From positions 1 through 49,553 of the IMG/VR virus record IMGVR_UViG_3300049215_000594: a stretch of 49,553 bases of DNA; one strand, given 5' to 3'. Shown one piece after another: positions 42,801 through 49,553 of this stretch. Numbering within the stretch: position 1 is the first letter of the stretch; each line of letters begins with the position of its first letter. The notes beneath the pieces are model-generated. The model made no database searches and was not told the origin of the DNA. It worked only from the letters and a program-made list of their open reading frames with translations. This DNA comes from a virus. A program made the translations under genes and the position numbers.

Positions 42801-45800
42801 GTGCATGGTATTGAGAGTCGAATACCAAACCATGACAAGGGTTGAATCGGTTTTGTTCACGTCACTTACATAGCCGGTTTGATCCGTCGGCGCGACGAAT
42901 ACGCTCGGTTCCAGATACCCTCGTTTTCCCGAAGCCCAACTGTATATTGGACCGTAGGCACTATCTCTGTATCGTTCACGATAGCGGACACGGTCATATT
43001 GCAAGGAATCGTTACTTATCCTTGAATGCCACATTATATGGGTGTAGTTGCGCGCAAAATTCGGATGCATGGAAGTATCTATCCGTGCATCAACGGCAAC
43101 ATCCGGCATGGTATTTTCGCAGAGCCATGCGTCATTCCTCGGCGTAACAAGATATACGCTGTCAACGTAACTCATTCGCTGAAGGTATTGTGTCAAGCCA
43201 CGTTGAGGTGCAATTTCTATAGTTTGATGCCATATAAGCTGGAAATTAGTCGTGTCCGGCTGTTGCCACACGACATGCACAAGCGGCGAGAATGGGCTGA
43301 GTGCTTCCGTTCCCCATGCTATGGATGGATATTGCGAAGGTAAGTGTGAATGTGGAGCATTCAGCGATAGGTATGCCGAATCTGAATTTGCGTAATAGTT
43401 TCCGCTCATTCCTCCAACTGCTGCGGTCCATACAGTAGAATCTGACCATGCAATAACCCATCCGCTGTCAGTGCCGCAAATGGAAGGTGTTTCCAAGAAC
43501 GACATTCCCGACGAAGTTCTCTTTATCGGAGAAGTTTCCCACACGTCTGCCACATCTATGAACGAACCTCGAAGTTGCAGTTTTGGTGTAACATTATTGA
43601 CGGTTGTACTGATAATATTGTCGTTATCATCAAGCACCGCCGCGACAATCTCGTTCTGAAGCACAGAACCGCTGTCCACCCGTTCCCATACTATCATATC
43701 CTCATTAACACCTCCGCGATGTCGCGCAATGGCGGGATTCCGGTTCTTCGCCGTGAAATGATTCGTCGAATCGTTCCATGTTACACTGTCTTTGCCGCCT
43801 CTGCATATCAATTTTTCTGCGACAACAGAATCGCCGATAATACGCCGCGCAAAAACGGAGTCATGCCTCACATACGTTATCCTTACCGTTAAGGAATCAT
43901 GCTTGACCATGTGGGCAGCATTATTAAATGATACTCCGTTATTGTCTATTACTGTAATATTTGTCGGCTCAATTCTGTAGATACGACCCTGACCCGGAGC
44001 GTATGTTTGAGTTAAAGTCCCGTTGTATAAAAGCGTTGTGTCCCATTGAGTACTATCGAGAACGGTTACCTTGTAAAACTGTGAAACAGAGGGATCTAAT
44101 TTCATTTTTGTGGAAATCGTCCGAGTACCTCTGCGTAAAAACACACCAGTATCCGCATCTTCAACCCACCTTCCAAGCAAATCCCGGCTGTCATTCCAAT
44201 TGTTGACCGCCATAAGCCACCATTTTTTATATTTTTTATTGCTGTTCTTGTCGAGCACATAAGAAGATGTATCGGTGAAAAAACCGTATGTCAGCCATCT
44301 AAGTGTCTTAGGGAGCGTGTCTGCGGTTACCAGCGTATCGCCGCTATATATCCGGTGAAATCCTTTCCATGAAGCGTCATTTGTAATGGATGACGGCCAG
44401 TGACTGCTGTTGACCATCGGTCTGCTCATCACATCAGCAGAGGTATCGACAATCGGGGCTTGTCCGTAATACATAATTTGCTCGTTCGTGTCCGCAATCC
44501 CTCTGTATACTGAAGAATCTGTGCCTGCATAATCCCACTTTTCATATCCATGCCTTGAAAACGCTCCCATGAACGTCTTATTGTATAATTCTTGGGCATA
44601 ATTGCGAAGCCATTTCCCGTACCTTACAAGGGCAAGTGTATTACGTCGTGGAAACGTAGGGAGGGTATCTCCTCCTCCGAACAATTGAGCATTATAATAA
44701 TAAGTGTCCGTTTGGTATTCCCCTGTATCATTGGCAAATCCTGTATTCCATGTTTCGTTGTTATCGTCGCAACAGGAGGTCGGTCCCGTAAAATACAACA
44801 GCCCCCGTGCGCCCGTCGCAAGAGCATCATTGGAGAGAACTTCCCATTGTTCCGGCACGCCCGTGAGGTTCCCCTTATAAAAGGCATAAGGTTTCCATAT
44901 ATGCGCGGAGGGGAATAGATTCGCCCACCAACTTCCATTGAGCGTATCTGCTTTCAGTATGCTGTCAAGCCGGGCGGCATAATAAATGCTGCCGACATCA
45001 TCGCTCGTGAATGCTCCCTCGCGAAGTTCATAGGGATCAAAATTTGTATCGGAGGTGGTGCCGGGTAAAGGAGAATAATTTGTAGAAGTCGCATACCTTT
45101 GTGCGTTTATATACGATGAATCCCAATACACGTTCGCATCTGAATGCGAGGGAAAGTATCCGTAAGCCGACGTTTTATATTTTTGTAGTAATAATATCCG
45201 CGCCCGTGTATAACAGGAATAATCCGTATCATGCGCAACAGGATTATAAACCCCGCACGAATCGTATCCCGCATAACCAACACCACCTGAATCAAGCGAG
45301 GTACAGACCTGTGCCCCGACACCAGTCCAGCCCGCCCAGTAGAAATATTTCGGTTGGACAAGTGCTATATATCGCGAAGGATAATCCGCCTGCACTTCCG
45401 TCGTGCCCCGGCGATTGATAAGTTGATTCACCCGTCCCATGCATGTATATTCGGAGATCGGTGGTTCATCACGCATATAATAATATCCAAGTTCACTTGC
45501 GTTCATGGCAGCGCGTATTGCGGAAGTGTCTACCTGTACCAAACTGTCCGCGGTAGCGGAGGCGGTTGTGAGCTGATTATAGGTATACGTTGCGCCGGTA
45601 GGTATATCGTTGCTGCTTGTTACCAAAGCGTAAAGGGATCGAACGCTTGTTGCGGCTAATAAAGCATGTGCATAATTATCTTCAATCGTCACCCACGCGA
45701 TGCGGGTATCTACATACCGTGTGGAATGCACCTCGACGAGAAGAGAATCCGAATTAAATGCAAAATCCGAACTGAAATGGAATGTCGTGGTATCGAAAAA

Positions 45801-46502
45801 CACAAAATCTTGGTTGAGTGCCGTGAATTTACTGTGTGGAACACCGTACGTTCTCAAGGTCGTATATGTTCCTCCATGATACCACTTTACGACGACATCA
45901 ATGACATGTGTTGTGTCTGATAGATTGCCGGAAGCTACCTGTAGCTTTATTGCTATGTCAAGATTTCTGCCTGTGCCATCGCGCCATGAAGTCGGGAATT
46001 GGTTGCCGTTCAATACAACAACATCGCTATGTGAGGTTGTCGAGGCAGAAATTTCCCAATGGGTTGGTGTTCCTTTAGTTGGGAATTTGCCACCGTATGC
46101 AGATGGGTGATTCAGAAAATAAAAATGGTTTGCAGTATCTTGGGGCAAAGCATTACCTATAGGAATCGCTTCATACTTCATCCGTTCAGCCCCGGAGTAT
46201 GTTTGAATATATCCGGTGCCATCGCTATGGATCACCATAAATTTTGCCTTGGTCGCACTGTCAGTCCATCTATTGAACAAATATTTCGAGGTTGGAGATA
46301 TTGTATCGTCTCCATACCCCATGTGATAGACGTTGAACTGGATCGAATCGTTGAACATCTTCTTGACCGCATTGAAATTGATTGTGGCGCCCATATTCAT
46401 CCAATTGATTCCATATATATACGATGTATCCTGCGCTCGCCCTTGCCGGACAGCGCCAACCGTGATGAAAATCATCACTGCGACTATGAGTATCTTTTTC
46501 AT
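39900..46502 (-). CDS. giant type IX-secreted surface protein with internal duplication
   Basis: The 2200-residue protein has a signal peptide (1-23, ending VRQGRAQ). Its C-terminal domain has HPNPFTSLTDVSFTVPN, followed by VKVYDV and SGRYVVVV, the type A sorting signal of the type IX secretion system. The long middle is beta-rich and Asp/Ser/Thr/Tyr-rich. Two copies of a module of about 600 residues start near 850 and 1495; both contain 'NNGVS..N..HMV.HD', 'NRNP..ARHR..VNEDMI.WE', 'SICGTDSGW..AWSDS' and 'HIVWQQPD' or similar. It is a host surface or secreted protein of unknown target. Confidence 0.85.
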   Translation of the reverse strand: MKKILIVAVMIFITVGAVRQGRAQDTSYIYGINWMNMGATINFNAVKKMFNDSIQFNVYHMGYGDDTISPTSKYLFNRWTDSATKAKFMVIHSDGTGYIQTYSGAERMKYEAIPIGNALPQDTANHFYFLNHPSAYGGKFPTKGTPTHWEISASTTSHSDVVVLNGNQFPTSWRDGTGRNLDIAIKLQVASGNLSDTTHVIDVVVKWYHGGTYTTLRTYGVPHSKFTALNQDFVFFDTTTFHFSSDFAFNSDSLLVEVHSTRYVDTRIAWVTIEDNYAHALLAATSVRSLYALVTSSNDIPTGATYTYNQLTTASATADSLVQVDTSAIRAAMNASELGYYYMRDEPPISEYTCMGRVNQLINRRGTTEVQADYPSRYIALVQPKYFYWAGWTGVGAQVCTSLDSGGVGYAGYDSCGVYNPVAHDTDYSCYTRARILLLQKYKTSAYGYFPSHSDANVYWDSSYINAQRYATSTNYSPLPGTTSDTNFDPYELREGAFTSDDVGSIYYAARLDSILKADTLNGSWWANLFPSAHIWKPYAFYKGNLTGVPEQWEVLSNDALATGARGLLYFTGPTSCCDDNNETWNTGFANDTGEYQTDTYYYNAQLFGGGDTLPTFPRRNTLALVRYGKWLRNYAQELYNKTFMGAFSRHGYEKWDYAGTDSSVYRGIADTNEQIMYYGQAPIVDTSADVMSRPMVNSSHWPSSITNDASWKGFHRIYSGDTLVTADTLPKTLRWLTYGFFTDTSSYVLDKNSNKKYKKWWLMAVNNWNDSRDLLGRWVEDADTGVFLRRGTRTISTKMKLDPSVSQFYKVTVLDSTQWDTTLLYNGTLTQTYAPGQGRIYRIEPTNITVIDNNGVSFNNAAHMVKHDSLTVRITYVRHDSVFARRIIGDSVVAEKLICRGGKDSVTWNDSTNHFTAKNRNPAIARHRGGVNEDMIVWERVDSGSVLQNEIVAAVLDDNDNIISTTVNNVTPKLQLRGSFIDVADVWETSPIKRTSSGMSFLETPSICGTDSGWVIAWSDSTVWTAAVGGMSGNYYANSDSAYLSLNAPHSHLPSQYPSIAWGTEALSPFSPLVHVVWQQPDTTNFQLIWHQTIEIAPQRGLTQYLQRMSYVDSVYLVTPRNDAWLCENTMPDVAVDARIDTSMHPNFARNYTHIMWHSRISNDSLQYDRVRYRERYRDSAYGPIYSWASGKRGYLEPSVFVAPTDQTGYVSDVNKTDSTLVMVWYSTLNTMHAYIPGEAQIRNFPQGGGKHVTLSYALWNDMIPEAIFQTPDSVYLAGIATHDQYDPSNTQSTQKSRQLNSLGVEGKHPAAESVCETCCHDYALWIGFAGNNLPTRNYPNPSGPYLTIPLPPIDPTPQYSGNGVNENKAIQSDNMPLQMGVPIAFNRHMTVTDSGSLANLLSTGQHPQELIELVDSATTSVLAVLDSFTVFHPTDNIDRNGTIVYYPTATTAGKTAYVRARILADSNVAVWNLVSEMQFEYADTLGPLPAPPSPYIDNGGVSYTNGVHMVRHDGTTSRIVYIRNDSLFTRRVVNDTLSFEILVSAGRQDTDLCSGGYIRAYNRNPVVARHRASVNEDMIAWEETDSASSGLRKEILVTVINDQDSMLFPTNTCLHNNAWDISNGLTTPTLTFPSMPSICGTDSGWIVAWSDSSDGIYVNTVGGKGGIYYPNVANPLLLNASAVKPALFPSIAWGNDTVSGGSGFTPMAHIVWQQPDSAGFFHIWHETFMAAPFYSSQPSLTYGVDSIEKVSERDDPWVSSNTMPSVSVDGKGNRMGNNVVRIIWHAQALSDTSSYDRVRYRERRGTKQYSATYGYASGARGYIEPDVAMSPADTTGSSLTMAWQSSTNGVYEFIPGQTVLHSYKMTGEHPTLSYSTWKDTLPSLICQTPDSAYKVVVAGQDSISGTTLSQTRQVNTVAIEALKTTIGNGSRYHGMAVSIADNHIAGGSVQTISLASLPTTTVYTGGGTNENTAVRSNNFILHTGTTVVFDRWLVAKDTATLSKILATGVHPKAYIEIVDSATSAVIAVLDSFSVSHPTDSTERKGTLAFSPSSGLNLHHAYIRARITADSNAAKWDVTSEMQFETSDTVGSGFYKQIQQQQNSLVPATDNVLRLDVHPNPFTSLTDVSFTVPNEDANGVTEVKVYDVTMREVTTLVREVKSAGQYTVTFDGSSLPSGRYVVVVRTANHLQNKLMVLEK

Positions 46503-46573
46503 CGGTAGCTCCGCGAATGTATGTTATTGAGATAGGTTGACTACAAATCATTCTTCAGATTTTCAGTATTAGC

Positions 46574-48247
46574 TCATTTTACGACACTCATCATTTTCGT
46601 CATTTCTTGCCCGCCACACGTCAAGCGGTAATAATAATTACCAACAGGAAGCGCCCCAGCATTGACGCGGACTGTATATTCATAATTATCCGCCACGCCT
46701 CTGTACATGGTTTCGACTTTTTCTCCGAGAGCGTTATATAGATTAACTGTAACTTCTGCGCCGTATAAACGGGAAGCATGGATTACAAACGAAATATCCG
46801 TTGAGCCAGAAAATGGGTTAGGGTAATTCTGGCTGAGAGAAAAAACATTGGGCGGTGTATTGTTTTCCTTCACGCTAACCGGAGCTCCATAACTCGAATC
46901 GCCCCAAAAGGCGACGACTCTTCCTGAAGTCGTTGCATCGTAAGCACCCACAACAATCCCTGTATTGCCTTTAGCGTTATGGATGCTTAACGGAACCATC
47001 TGTGTTCCTAAAGCATCTCCAAATCCGGATGTTCCTGAAGCATAAGCAACACATGAATCTTTCAATGCCTTGCCTATATTATAGAGGAACACAGCTCCGT
47101 TGCCAAATCCTCCAGCTATTGCATCGGGATCGGAGATTGCAAGCGTGTGGTAACCACGCCCTGTCATATTGCCCGCGTCAACGATCTTTGCTCCAAAGGA
47201 ACTTGAATGCGTATCGAATGGGAGATGAAAATAATACGAAGGAAGCGTATCCACAGGTTCGCCCCCCTTATATACGAACATCGTTATGCCTGCCACATAA
47301 TAAGATGTCGAGACCGTATCGCCGCCGGGAATGATAATATCATCAACGCTATCACCATCAATATCCGCTACTGCATCGTAAGCGGATATCCATGTAGAAC
47401 GGGGCGTATCTATGGCTAAATGAAGAGTTTCACTCGGCACAAGATGGAATGAACGGCTAAACGGATAAAGACAGAATTCCTCCGTCCCTATTTTTAGGGA
47501 CGAATCTTCTGAGTGACCCCTCGCATCGATCAGATACGATTGCGTTTTATTATGTATTCGTCCTACTAAAATTTGTCCTCCCACGACATAAGCCTTGTTC
47601 ACGAATTTCCCTTTTAGAATTTCTGTTGGTGTGGAATCGAGCTTAGTGCCACCTTTGTAATAAAATATTTGTCCGGCTTCATGCGCTCCCGTTGAATCAT
47701 GATTTCCTGTTTGATCGCCTATAATAATGTCATCGTATCCGTCCAAGTCTACATCTGCAACAGCAATCGATGCATAATCCAACGGATCAGTTGCTGTTCC
47801 ATTGATGACCAAAGCTGTCGTGAAACTATCTATCTTCGATGTGCCAAAAAGAATTGTAATGATCCTGTGTCCATCAAAACCATGTGGGTTTTGGTCATAT
47901 ACCACAAAATCGGGATACGGATCGCCGTTTATATTTCCTCGAATCACCTTATTGCCGGGAAAACTGTATTGACGCATAGTATCAGGGTGGAGCGAATCCA
48001 ACGGTGTGCGGTTCAGTATGTAGCTCATTTGATAGATCGTGCCACTATCGGCATCTGCTCCAATGGCAAGAGCATCAGGAATCGTATCGTTGATACGTCC
48101 TATCGTATCGAGTCCATCAATACCAAAGCTCTCATTAAAATAATTTCCTCCCGCCTGCCAGTACACATGGTTCCATAGATTTCCGAACGGCTGCGCGACC
48201 GCGCAAGCAGCAGAGAATAAAAAAGAAAGAAGTATTAGTTGTTTCAT
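46574..48247 (-). CDS. type IX-secreted FG-GAP repeat protein
   Basis: The start chosen is the ATG at 48247, which opens a signal peptide (MKQLILLSFLFSAACAVAQ); an ATG three codons upstream is possible. The 557 residues carry FG-GAP/integrin-like calcium-binding loops such as VADVDLDGYDDIIIGD and VADIDGDSVDDIIIPG. These indicate a beta-propeller. The protein ends in a type A sorting domain (YPNPFSGSTDISFVI ... GNYYYRL). It follows the same layout as the 2200-residue neighbour, 71 bp away, and may share its transcript. Confidence 0.85.
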   Translation of the reverse strand: MKQLILLSFLFSAACAVAQPFGNLWNHVYWQAGGNYFNESFGIDGLDTIGRINDTIPDALAIGADADSGTIYQMSYILNRTPLDSLHPDTMRQYSFPGNKVIRGNINGDPYPDFVVYDQNPHGFDGHRIITILFGTSKIDSFTTALVINGTATDPLDYASIAVADVDLDGYDDIIIGDQTGNHDSTGAHEAGQIFYYKGGTKLDSTPTEILKGKFVNKAYVVGGQILVGRIHNKTQSYLIDARGHSEDSSLKIGTEEFCLYPFSRSFHLVPSETLHLAIDTPRSTWISAYDAVADIDGDSVDDIIIPGGDTVSTSYYVAGITMFVYKGGEPVDTLPSYYFHLPFDTHSSSFGAKIVDAGNMTGRGYHTLAISDPDAIAGGFGNGAVFLYNIGKALKDSCVAYASGTSGFGDALGTQMVPLSIHNAKGNTGIVVGAYDATTSGRVVAFWGDSSYGAPVSVKENNTPPNVFSLSQNYPNPFSGSTDISFVIHASRLYGAEVTVNLYNALGEKVETMYRGVADNYEYTVRVNAGALPVGNYYYRLTCGGQEMTKMMSVVK

Positions 48248-48451
48248 TAGTAACTCCATACCAATAATACACTTCAAAGGGTATGGGAAACTTACCGTTT
48301 CTGTCAGTTGCTCACAAATTTTTTCCACTCAAAGAAGCTCTTTTACAACAACCTTAGTAGAAAAGAACAATTCATTACATAATCTTCTCAGATTTCACTT
48401 GTAAAATACACTTATAAGTAGTTTTTACAGGTAATCACTTATATAAAAGCT

Positions 48452-48499
48452 ATATAGTTAATATAATAGTGATGCTCTAATGGCGAATATAGTTAATAT
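48452..48499 (+). promoter_or_regulatory. 13-bp direct repeats upstream of the XRE gene
   Basis: ATATAGTTAATAT occurs exactly at 48452-48464 and 48487-48499, 35 bp apart start to start, the second ending 6 bp before the ATG. Such paired sites upstream of a small XRE regulator suggest autoregulation. The rest of the AT-rich gap 48248-48505 shows no gene. Confidence 0.55.
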
Positions 48500-48505
48500 T
48501 CTTAC

Positions 48506-48766
48506 ATGAGCAATAGCCAAGATTTCCTTAAACAGGTCGGTGAAAACATCCGCTACTTCCGTAGGAAAGCAAATCTTTCGCAGGAGGAGTTGGCAATAAA
48601 AGCAAATTTATCTACGAGCTTTATCGGCGGTGTTGAACGAGGAGTTGATAATATTAGTATTGAGTCTGTATATCGTATTGCTGAAGCCCTCAGCATAGAA
48701 CCGTATTTGTTCTTTGTCTCTGAAGTGCATAGATCCAATGCTGTGGCGAAGCGAGAAAAGGAATAA
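48506..48766 (+). CDS. small XRE-family HTH regulator
   Basis: The 86-residue protein is almost entirely one HTH_3 domain: IRYFRRKANLSQEELAIKANLSTSFIGGVERG, followed by SIESVYRIAEALSIEPYLFF. Size and sequence resemble restriction-modification controller proteins, although no such system is adjacent. It converges on the Myb-repeat gene with 8 bp between stops. Confidence 0.85.
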   Translation: MSNSQDFLKQVGENIRYFRRKANLSQEELAIKANLSTSFIGGVERGVDNISIESVYRIAEALSIEPYLFFVSEVHRSNAVAKREKE

Positions 48767-48774
48767 CGACTTTA

Positions 48775-49395
48775 CTATCGCAATTTGACAAGCCCTAATT
48801 TTTTAGCACGAAAGAAACACCCATGTCTGCTGCGATGAAGACGTTCTGCTATTTCCTCCAACGTAAATTTGGAGTACATCTTTTTCAAAACGGCATCCTC
48901 TTTCGCAGACCAGCGAGGAACATAAGAAATGTGGAGAGCTATTGCCTTACCGTTCACATGGCGATATGGCATACGAAGAGCACGGGCTACATATTGCGGA
49001 CCATGTTCTGGGTAATAACGACGAAGGAAAGCGACCTCCCGTTTTGTCCACCTATGAATGCGCGGTAGTTTCAATGCCCTTGCCTGAGACCTAACCGCCA
49101 CAATCGAGCGGTTTAGTTTGGTGGCGACAAACGCTGCTCCATGCCGTGCATAATGCCGCTTGATATAAGCCACTTCTTTGCTTGTCCATTTATGAGGATG
49201 AGTTGCCGCTAACAATCCTGCCCGAACATGACATGCATTAACTGTGCGATCTAACCGCGAAGCGATTTCTTTGATTGGCAGCACCACGTAGTTCGTTACT
49301 AAGAAACGCTCATCGGCTGGTTCCCACAGCCGGTGATGACCAAAAGCGCGCAGTCGAGACTTGCGCTTCAGTCTTCGTTTATTTTGTGCAGCCAT
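48775..49395 (-). CDS. protein of four tandem Myb/SANT-like repeats
   Basis: The 206-residue, very basic protein consists of four repeats with Trp at residues 24, 70, 116 and 162, an exact 46-residue period. Each unit runs W-x(2)-E/D ... L ... Y ... IA/VA ... L.R ... R...L, a three-helix pattern like Myb/SANT or other sequence-specific DNA-binding HTH repeats. Arg/Lys/His are frequent. It likely binds DNA. I know of no named family with four such exact units in bacteria. Confidence 0.7.
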   Translation of the reverse strand: MAAQNKRRLKRKSRLRAFGHHRLWEPADERFLVTNYVVLPIKEIASRLDRTVNACHVRAGLLAATHPHKWTSKEVAYIKRHYARHGAAFVATKLNRSIVAVRSQARALKLPRIHRWTKREVAFLRRYYPEHGPQYVARALRMPYRHVNGKAIALHISYVPRWSAKEDAVLKKMYSKFTLEEIAERLHRSRHGCFFRAKKLGLVKLR

Positions 49396-49553
49396 AATTG
49401 CTGTATTGTATTACAAAAAGCAAATATAAGATGCGGTGAAGAAAGCATAAATTTTTGAAAATGTGTATCTTTGCAACCATGAGGTGGAAGGTTTAGATAG
49501 GATAGTGTACATTAGTTGTACAGTGAAAATTGAAAAGTCGTTTTGTGCGCTGA

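Noticed and set aside
47255-47275. CACAGGTTCG near 47262 as a tRNA-Val-derived attR
   Set aside because: Only 10 bases match the tRNA T arm, the flanks differ, and it lies inside the FG-GAP protein gene.
49466-49473. TATCTTTG near the right edge as a promoter
   Set aside because: There is no TTG element at the right spacing, and the only ATG after it opens a five-codon frame.
789-49530. 17 of 19 match between the integrase 3' end (ACATTGGTTGTACAGTCAA, about 787-806) and the right window end (ACATTAGTTGTACAGTGAA, about 49507-49526) as attL/attR
   Set aside because: Matches of this length with mismatches are expected by chance among all pairs in 49 kb, the left copy is inside coding sequence, and host secreted-protein genes would then be inside the prophage.

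Overview
This window holds most of a temperate siphovirus prophage integrated beside a tRNA-Val gene. The host looks like a member of the Bacteroidota/Chlorobiota group. Two large secreted proteins on the right (39900-46502 and 46574-48247) end in the 'PNPF ... GxY' C-terminal domain used as a sorting signal by the type IX secretion system, which is restricted to that group. Several promoters also fit the TTG-N19/20-TAnnTTTG pattern of that group. The species cannot be named from the sequence.

Layout. 6-488 is a host-like membrane protein and 568-642 a tRNA-Val(CAC). At 743-2735 (minus) lies an immunity/integration operon: a CI-like HTH protein, a separate UmuD-like S24 protein and a tyrosine recombinase. 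From 2936 the plus strand carries the early region: an excisionase-like HTH protein, small unknowns, a putative single-strand annealing protein with a YqaJ exonuclease, a replication protein, a DnaC-like helicase loader, RusA resolvase, a band-7/SPFH lipoprotein, an orphan DNA methyltransferase and a GT9-like glycosyltransferase. From about 12.8 kb, behind a 57-bp promoter element, come holin-like membrane proteins, a phage-borne tRNA-Met(CAT), a ParB-methyltransferase fusion and the small and large terminase subunits.

The normally tight terminase-portal junction is split by about 4.2 kb of AT-richer cargo (16926-21141). It holds an HNH nuclease with a frameshifted retropepsin-like protease (minus), a degenerate copy of the 3' end of a divergent terminase gene, a two-gene CBASS anti-phage system (CD-NTase plus Cap15-type membrane effector) with a tightly linked third gene, and a convergent PD-(D/E)XK-like gene. 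A second copy of the 57-bp promoter then restarts the structural operon: portal, prohead protease, HK97 capsid, head-tail joining proteins, a CHAP hydrolase, tail tube protein, tail chaperones with a -1 frameshift, tape measure protein and one giant tail-tip protein (to 37226).

Downstream (37227-38165) are a 52-bp perfect palindrome, a strong promoter, a short structured RNA ending at a GNRA-loop terminator, and a NYN-family ribonuclease gene, a layout reminiscent of RNA-antitoxin systems. Next come a secreted protein of unknown role, a PD-(D/E)XK nuclease-like protein, the two type IX-secreted proteins, a small XRE regulator and a protein built of four exact 46-residue Myb-like repeats. I did not find the right attachment site, so the right prophage boundary, somewhere between about 37.2 and 39.9 kb, is an inference.
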